The translations under genes were made by a program, and so were the position numbers. DNA of 11,337 bases. It comes from Bacteroidota bacterium (GTDB lineage: Bacteria; Bacteroidota; Bacteroidia; M30B66). How positions within the stretch are numbered: position 1 is the first letter of the stretch; every line of letters begins with the position of its first letter. The stretch is taken from positions 1-11,337 of the forward strand of contig CANMGM010000047.1 in the NCBI GenBank assembly GCA_947497195.1, given 5' to 3'. The notes below the pieces were generated by a model. The model saw only the letters and a program-made list of their open reading frames with translations, was not told the DNA's origin and did no database searches. Shown here piece by piece: positions 7,978 through 11,337 of the stretch.

Positions 7978-8429
7978 AAAAGTGCGCAGTATTCCCGGGC
8001 TCATTCGATCCGTTCACGCATGGACATAAAAATATTGTAGACCGCTGTATTCCCTTATTCGATGAGATTGTCGTTGCCATAGGTGTTAATACAACCAAGT
8101 CCAATTTATTTACCGTTGATCAGCGTGTAGAGGCCATCCGAAAAACATTTTCCGGTTTGAATAATGTGCGTGTCGAAACTTTCCGCGGATTAACAGCCGA
8201 GTATTGTCGATCTATAGGTGCCCGCTGGATTGTGCGTGGATTGAGGAACTCCATCGATTTCGAATACGAGCAAAGCATTGCTTCAATGAACAAGGCGCTT
8301 AATCCCGATATCGAAACCGTTTTCTTGTTTACCGATCCTGCGCTGCAGCCAATTTCATCAACCATTGTACGCGAAATTCACCGAAGCGGCGGCGATATTG
8401 GTCAATTTGTCCCGGTGATGCCATCATAG
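7974..8429 (+). CDS. coaD: Phosphopantetheine adenylyltransferase CoaD
   Basis: The enzyme transfers AMP from ATP to 4'-phosphopantetheine, giving dephospho-CoA; this is the penultimate step of coenzyme A synthesis in the cytosol. The 151 residues match the family length. The nucleotidyltransferase signature is complete: FPGSFDPFTHGH (7-18, the TxGH motif with T15 and H18), RGLRNSIDFEYE (88-99) and PISSTIVREI (126-135). It overlaps rsmD by ATGA and ends the operon; the rsmD-coaD pairing is widespread in bacteria. A GC-rich structured element follows 24 bases after the stop. Confidence 0.96.
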   Translation: MKKCAVFPGSFDPFTHGHKNIVDRCIPLFDEIVVAIGVNTTKSNLFTVDQRVEAIRKTFSGLNNVRVETFRGLTAEYCRSIGARWIVRGLRNSIDFEYEQSIASMNKALNPDIETVFLFTDPALQPISSTIVREIHRSGGDIGQFVPVMPS

Positions 8430-8453
8430 CGAGTAAGCATTATTTTCTTTTTT

Positions 8454-8541
8454 GGGCGCCGGCCATGCTTTCCGGTGCAAGTCCTCAGCCCGAATAGCTC
8501 CGCTCTCGGGCTTCCGGGCTTTTCCCTCCAATCACTGGCGC
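8454..8541. repeat. GC-rich intergenic element with two hairpins and competing pairings
   Basis: The element follows a T-rich run (8441-8453). Hairpin 1 pairs GCGCCGG (8456-8462) with CCGGTGC (8472-8478), loop of 9. Hairpin 2 pairs AGCCCGA (8487-8493) with TCGGGCT (8506-8512), loop of 12. Both left arms also have a second partner. GCGCCGG can pair with CTGGCGC at 8535-8541, closing the whole element, and AGCCCG can pair with CGGGCT at 8515-8520, which is followed by TTT. It is clearly more GC-rich than the surrounding spacer. It reminds me of GC-rich intergenic elements starting GGGCG and ending near AATC...CGC that recur in Bacteroidota genomes; this is from memory. It could be a dispersed repeat, a small RNA or part of the coaD 3' end. 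Strand is unknown. Confidence 0.5.
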
Positions 8542-8639
8542 TTTCGGTTACGGTAAACTTCATTGCGCAATACCATCTTCATTGGCTCGTATGATAACCA
8601 AGAAACGCGATTCACGAAAAAGCGCTGAAGTATATTTCT

Positions 8640-8820
8640 TTAACCCAGAATATGCATTAGGAAATCTATTCCGAGCCTAAACTACTTCAAATCAGGATCC
8701 GCCGGGGGCGGAAACATATCTTCTCAAACCGTAGCGCTGCTACGCTTTTCGAATCTAAGTTTCTGATATTTTTTATTTTAGACTCTCATAACGAAGTCCT
8801 AACGCATAATCTGGGTTTAA
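8640..8820. mobile_element. Foldback MITE-like element: 181 bp imperfect palindrome with TTAA at both ends
   Basis: The left end reads TTAACCCAGAATATGCATTA. The reverse complement of the right end reads TTAAACCCAGATTATGCGTT followed by AGGA. The match continues inward with gaps through CTAAA (left 8677-8681), ATCAG (8691-8695, matching CTGAT at 8763-8767) and AAAC (8712-8715, matching GTTT at 8759-8762). It reaches a perfect apex hairpin, CGTAGCGCTGCTACG (8730-8744, stem of 6, loop of 3). The left arm has 16 extra bases (8696-8711). There is no coding capacity. Long imperfect inverted repeats with no transposase fit a non-autonomous element; TTAA at both ends could be a target duplication. 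A structured RNA or a bidirectional terminator is the main alternative. Confidence 0.55.
8696..8711. other. 16-nt GC-rich insertion in one arm of the palindrome
   Basis: GATCCGCCGGGGGCGG separates ATCAG from AAAC in the left arm, while in the right arm the two are adjacent. With the neighbouring bases it forms its own small hairpin, CCGCC-GGG-GGCGG (8699-8711). Confidence 0.55.
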
Positions 8821-9016
8821 TCGTTTACTTACAGAAATGAATGTAACATTTACCCAAAACGAATTTACATTTCTATCGAAGCATCCGAATTACGGGTTGC
8901 CAAAATTTGGTGGTAAGGTTCTTAAAATTTAATTTTGAATATGCCGAATAAGGCTTTTCCTTGCAAGATGAAATGTTAAACACCATTGAAGTGCGAATTG
9001 AACTTTACATTTTTTT
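8821..9016. other. AT-rich spacer upstream of the tetR-type gene, with a weak inverted repeat
   Basis: No gene is seen. An inverted repeat AGAAATG (8833-8839) / CATTTCT (8868-8874) encloses a smaller one, GTAA-CAT-TTAC (8843-8853). The string TTTACATTT occurs at 8864-8872 and again at 9004-9012, just before the start codon at 9017. No TAnnTTTG box could be found here, so the regulator's promoter is not located. Confidence 0.35.
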
Positions 9017-9598
9017 ATGACCGAGCGTTCAGATCGCCAAAACGAAATTGCTTCAGTTGCTGCAAGGCTGTTCAGGCAAAAAGGCTATGCTGCAGTGAGC
9101 ATGCGCGATATCGCCGCATCAATGCACATCAAGGCCGCCAGTTTGTATAATCACATCACCTCAAAACAAGATGTTCTGGCTTTGGTCCTTATGGATCTTG
9201 CTGCTTCGTTTACGCAAGGAATTACAACCATCGATGCTGCTGATATTGCTGTTTCTGAAAAACTTAGCCGCATCATTAAATTGCACATCGATTTAACCAT
9301 TCAAAATCCGCATGCCATGGCCAGTCTCAACAACGACTGGATGCATCTGGCACCCGAAGCACTTGAGCGTTTTACCGAACAACGCGATTTTTACGAAGAA
9401 ACCTTGCGTCGCATTATCAGAAGCGGAATTGAAGAGCGCATCATACATCCGCTCAATGAAGACCTCATCGTTTTCTCACTTTTGTCAACACTTCGCACTC
9501 TTTATTTGTGGTATGGCCGAAAGTCGAATCTGAGCGAACAAAAGCTTCGTGTCGACCTAACCGCTGCTTTGCTTAATGGTATCGTGAAAAATTCCTGA
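9017..9598 (+). CDS. TetR/AcrR family regulator, probably PaaR of the phenylacetate pathway
   Basis: The protein has 193 residues. The N-terminal helix-turn-helix domain spans about residues 7-53 (IASVAARLFRQKGYAAVSM, then RDIAASMHIKAASLYNHI, SKQDVL), a clear TetR signature in which SLYNHI is the end of the recognition helix. The rest is the all-helical ligand-binding and dimerisation domain, which varies between relatives and does not name the ligand. It stands directly before paaE and paaA in the same orientation, 71 bases upstream of paaE. In phenylacetate clusters of several phyla a TetR-type repressor (PaaR) is released by phenylacetyl-CoA. I infer the same here from position and from the palindrome at 9647-9662. 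A different acyl-CoA-responsive TetR regulator is the alternative. Confidence 0.85.
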   Translation: MTERSDRQNEIASVAARLFRQKGYAAVSMRDIAASMHIKAASLYNHITSKQDVLALVLMDLAASFTQGITTIDAADIAVSEKLSRIIKLHIDLTIQNPHAMASLNNDWMHLAPEALERFTEQRDFYEETLRRIIRSGIEERIIHPLNEDLIVFSLLSTLRTLYLWYGRKSNLSEQKLRVDLTAALLNGIVKNS

Positions 9599-9630
9599 GC
9601 AGGTGTGAACTTTTTTAAATTGAAAATGTT

Positions 9631-9638
9631 TATTTTTG
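9631..9638 (+). promoter_or_regulatory. Promoter -7 box candidate for the paa operon
   Basis: TATTTTTG matches TAnnTTTG fully and lies 31 bases before the paaE start codon. The predicted transcript start falls just before or within the palindrome at 9647-9662. A -33 TTG at the normal spacing is not evident. Confidence 0.42.
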
Positions 9639-9646
9639 ACTTTGAA

Positions 9647-9662
9647 ACTAACAAGTGTTAGT
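9647..9662. promoter_or_regulatory. Putative operator of the TetR-type regulator (perfect 7+2+7 palindrome)
   Basis: ACTAACAAGTGTTAGT is a perfect inverted repeat, ACTAACA / TGTTAGT, with two bases between the arms. It sits 8 bases after the -7 box and 7 bases before the paaE ATG, so a bound protein would block transcription. Its core CTAAC..GTTAG resembles the site CNAACGNNCGTTNG that I recall for Thermus thermophilus PaaR, differing only at the inner G/C pair. Confidence 0.6.
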
Positions 9663-9669
9663 CAATTAA

Positions 9670-10743
9670 ATGAAGCATTTCCATTCCATTCGGATTGACC
9701 AGGTAGCAAAGGAAACCGACGATTGCGTGGTTCTCGGTTTCGATATACCTGATGATCTTAAGCACGTTTTTACCTATCGCCCTGGGCAATATCTAACCCT
9801 GCGCGCGCAAATCGGAAATCAGGACGTACGCCGCTCGTATTCGCTTTGCAGCAGTCCGATTGATAAGGTATGGAAAGTGGCTGTGAAGAAAATCGATGGC
9901 GGACTTTTTTCGACCTATGCAAACGAACAACTCAAAGCGGGCGATTTACTTGAGGTAATGACGCCCGAAGGATCGTTTACCGTAGATTTGAATTCGGCAG
10001 TTAAACACAATTACGTGTTTTTTGCAGCCGGCAGTGGCATTACGCCCATTCTTTCGTTGATAAAAACAATACTTGCAGAAGAGCCACAAAGCACCTGCAA
10101 ATTGTTTTATCTCAACCGAAATGTAAAATCGGTCATTTTCAAAGAAGAACTAGAAGCATTGAAGAACAAACATTTTCAGCGCTTTGAAAGCTATTATTTC
10201 CTGACCAAGGAATTTCGGGATGTGCCCTTGTTTAACGGGCGATTTACCGAAGAGAAACTCGACGTGCTTTGCAGCAAAGTATTCACGCCAGCCGAAACGG
10301 ATGCGGCCTTTATTTGTGGGCCCGAATCCATGATTTTCCTCATTCGCGATGCCCTTCAAAAGCACGGAATGCCTGCAGATGCTATTCATTTTGAATTGTT
10401 CGGAACCGCACCAAATGCCGAAGATACTGCGCGCATCGAAGCCGCGAAAAGCAAGCTCATTGAAGGGACCGAGGTAACCATCATCGATGGCGGCAAAGAA
10501 TTCCATTTTACGATGCCGCACGATATCGACAATGTGCTCGACGGAGCGCTTGCTGCCGGTGCCGATTTGCCTTTTGCCTGCAAGGGTGGTGTGTGTTCAA
10601 CATGCCGCTGCAAAGTGATTGAAGGCTCGGTCGAAATGAAACTGAATTACTCCATCGAAGAAGCCGATTTGGCCAGAAACTACGTATTGAGCTGCCAGGC
10701 TGTGCCCACTTCGAAAAAACTGATTGTTGATTTTGATATTTAA
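9670..10743 (+). CDS. paaE: Phenylacetyl-CoA epoxidase reductase subunit PaaE
   Basis: This is the reductase of the ring 1,2-phenylacetyl-CoA epoxidase complex. It takes electrons from NAD(P)H and passes them to the di-iron subunit PaaA. The 357 residues have the family's usual length and domain order. The FAD domain has RPGQYLTLR (37-45) and RRSYSLCSS (54-62). The NAD(P) domain has AAGSGITPI (119-127) and CGPESM (226-231). A C-terminal plant-type 2Fe-2S domain has ligands C304, C309, C312 (CKGGVCSTC) and C342 (SCQA). All key residues are present. It is the first gene after the regulator, and paaA starts 26 bases downstream. Other class I reductases with C-terminal ferredoxin domains look alike, but the adjacent paaA settles the identity. 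Confidence 0.95.
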   Translation: MKHFHSIRIDQVAKETDDCVVLGFDIPDDLKHVFTYRPGQYLTLRAQIGNQDVRRSYSLCSSPIDKVWKVAVKKIDGGLFSTYANEQLKAGDLLEVMTPEGSFTVDLNSAVKHNYVFFAAGSGITPILSLIKTILAEEPQSTCKLFYLNRNVKSVIFKEELEALKNKHFQRFESYYFLTKEFRDVPLFNGRFTEEKLDVLCSKVFTPAETDAAFICGPESMIFLIRDALQKHGMPADAIHFELFGTAPNAEDTARIEAAKSKLIEGTEVTIIDGGKEFHFTMPHDIDNVLDGALAAGADLPFACKGGVCSTCRCKVIEGSVEMKLNYSIEEADLARNYVLSCQAVPTSKKLIVDFDI

Positions 10744-10769
10744 TTTGTTCACCAACTAAACTTTAAGCC

Positions 10770-11337
10770 ATGTCAGAACTTGAGATTAAATCGCTGGAAG
10801 ACCGCTTCAACGAACGCATTGCGCGAGACGAAAAGATTGAGGCAAAAGACTGGATGCCCGAAAAGTACCGCAAAACACATATTCGTCAGATTTCGCAACA
10901 CGCGCATTCCGAAATTGTAGGTATGCTTCCCGAAGGCAACTGGATTACACGATGCCCTTCTTTACGCCGTAAAGTGGCCTTGCTCGCAAAAGTGCAGGAT
11001 GAAGGTGGCCATGGGCTTTATCTCTACAGCGCCTGCGAAACGCTCGGTATTTCGCGCGATGAGCTTCTGGAGCAACTGCATACCGGAGAAGCCAAGTATT
11101 CGAGCATCTTCAATTATCCAACGCTTACATGGGCCGATATCGGAGCCGTTGGCTGGCTGGTTGATGGAGCTGCAATCATGAATCAGGTTGCGCTCATCAA
11201 TACTTCATACGGACCGTATTCGCGTGCCATGATTCGCATTTGCAAGGAGGAGAGTTTTCACCAGCGTCAGGGCTATGAGATTATGCTTACGTTGATGAAC
11301 GGAACACAAGCACAGAAGGACATGGCGCAGGATGCGC
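10770..11337 (+). CDS. paaA: Phenylacetyl-CoA epoxidase catalytic subunit PaaA (3' end beyond window)
   Basis: This is the catalytic, ferritin-like di-iron subunit that forms the 1,2-epoxide of phenylacetyl-CoA with O2. I translated 189 codons from the ATG at 10770 to the right edge; the full protein is usually a little over 300 residues, so about the last 40 percent is missing. The iron-binding pattern is visible: E48 in SEIVGMLPE, E78 and H81 in DEGGH, and E161 and H164 in KEESFHQ, with a further acidic residue D132 in LVDGAA. The conserved openings YRKTHIRQISQHAHSEI and LLAKVQDEGGHGLYLY are typical. It follows paaE by 26 bases in the same operon, and paaB, paaC and paaD would be expected next. 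No Shine-Dalgarno sequence is seen, as usual for Bacteroidota. Confidence 0.95.
   Translation, partial: MSELEIKSLEDRFNERIARDEKIEAKDWMPEKYRKTHIRQISQHAHSEIVGMLPEGNWITRCPSLRRKVALLAKVQDEGGHGLYLYSACETLGISRDELLEQLHTGEAKYSSIFNYPTLTWADIGAVGWLVDGAAIMNQVALINTSYGPYSRAMIRICKEESFHQRQGYEIMLTLMNGTQAQKDMAQDA

Noticed and set aside
8441..8478. Intrinsic terminator after coaD
   Set aside because: The T-run precedes the first hairpin rather than following it, which is wrong for termination on either strand. The second hairpin is followed by only a short, broken T stretch.
8430..9016. A small or decayed gene in the 587-base spacer
   Set aside because: No frame of useful length or recognisable product was found on either strand; the palindromes account for much of the sequence.

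Overview
The window looks like a chromosomal segment of a member of the Bacteroidota. The support comes from three places. First, there is a CotH/lamin-tail exported protein and a carboxypeptidase-regulatory-like/beta-barrel outer-membrane protein. Second, the gene block helicase - DUF3822 - rsmD - coaD is, as I recall, a common Bacteroidota arrangement. Third, several start regions carry boxes fitting the Bacteroidota sigma factor pattern TAnnTTTG, with no clear Shine-Dalgarno sequences. The species cannot be fixed from this sequence.

Layout. Positions 1-1914 (minus, running off the left edge) encode a secreted protein with a lamin-tail domain, a chitobiase/hexosaminidase C-terminal-like domain and the first part of a CotH kinase-like domain. 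Its lamin-tail domain is split by an insert of about 185 residues. A 180-220 bp divergent spacer with a promoter-like box on each strand separates it from an outer-membrane beta-barrel protein (2134-5022, plus) that carries a Gly/Met-rich stretch. That gene converges on a RecD-like helicase gene (5103-6617, minus). The 5' end of the helicase gene overlaps the start of a plus-strand operon DUF3822 - rsmD - coaD (6566-8429), in which the stop of one gene overlaps the start of the next by four bases. These three genes are housekeeping: a protein of unknown function, 16S rRNA methylation, and coenzyme A synthesis.

The 587 bp from 8430 to 9016 has no gene, but it is structured. It holds a GC-rich element with two hairpins and competing alternative pairings (8454-8541). 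Next comes a 181 bp imperfect palindrome with TTAA at each end (8640-8820), resembling a foldback MITE, one arm of which carries a 16-nt GC-rich insertion. An AT-rich inverted repeat follows.

From 9017 on, the window enters an aerobic phenylacetate degradation locus: a TetR-type regulator (probably PaaR), paaE (reductase) and the start of paaA (catalytic subunit of the phenylacetyl-CoA epoxidase). A 16-bp palindrome between the regulator and paaE lies just downstream of a promoter box and is a good candidate for the regulator's operator. PaaE would pass electrons from NAD(P)H through FAD and a 2Fe-2S cluster to the di-iron centre of PaaA. The remaining paa genes should lie beyond the right edge.
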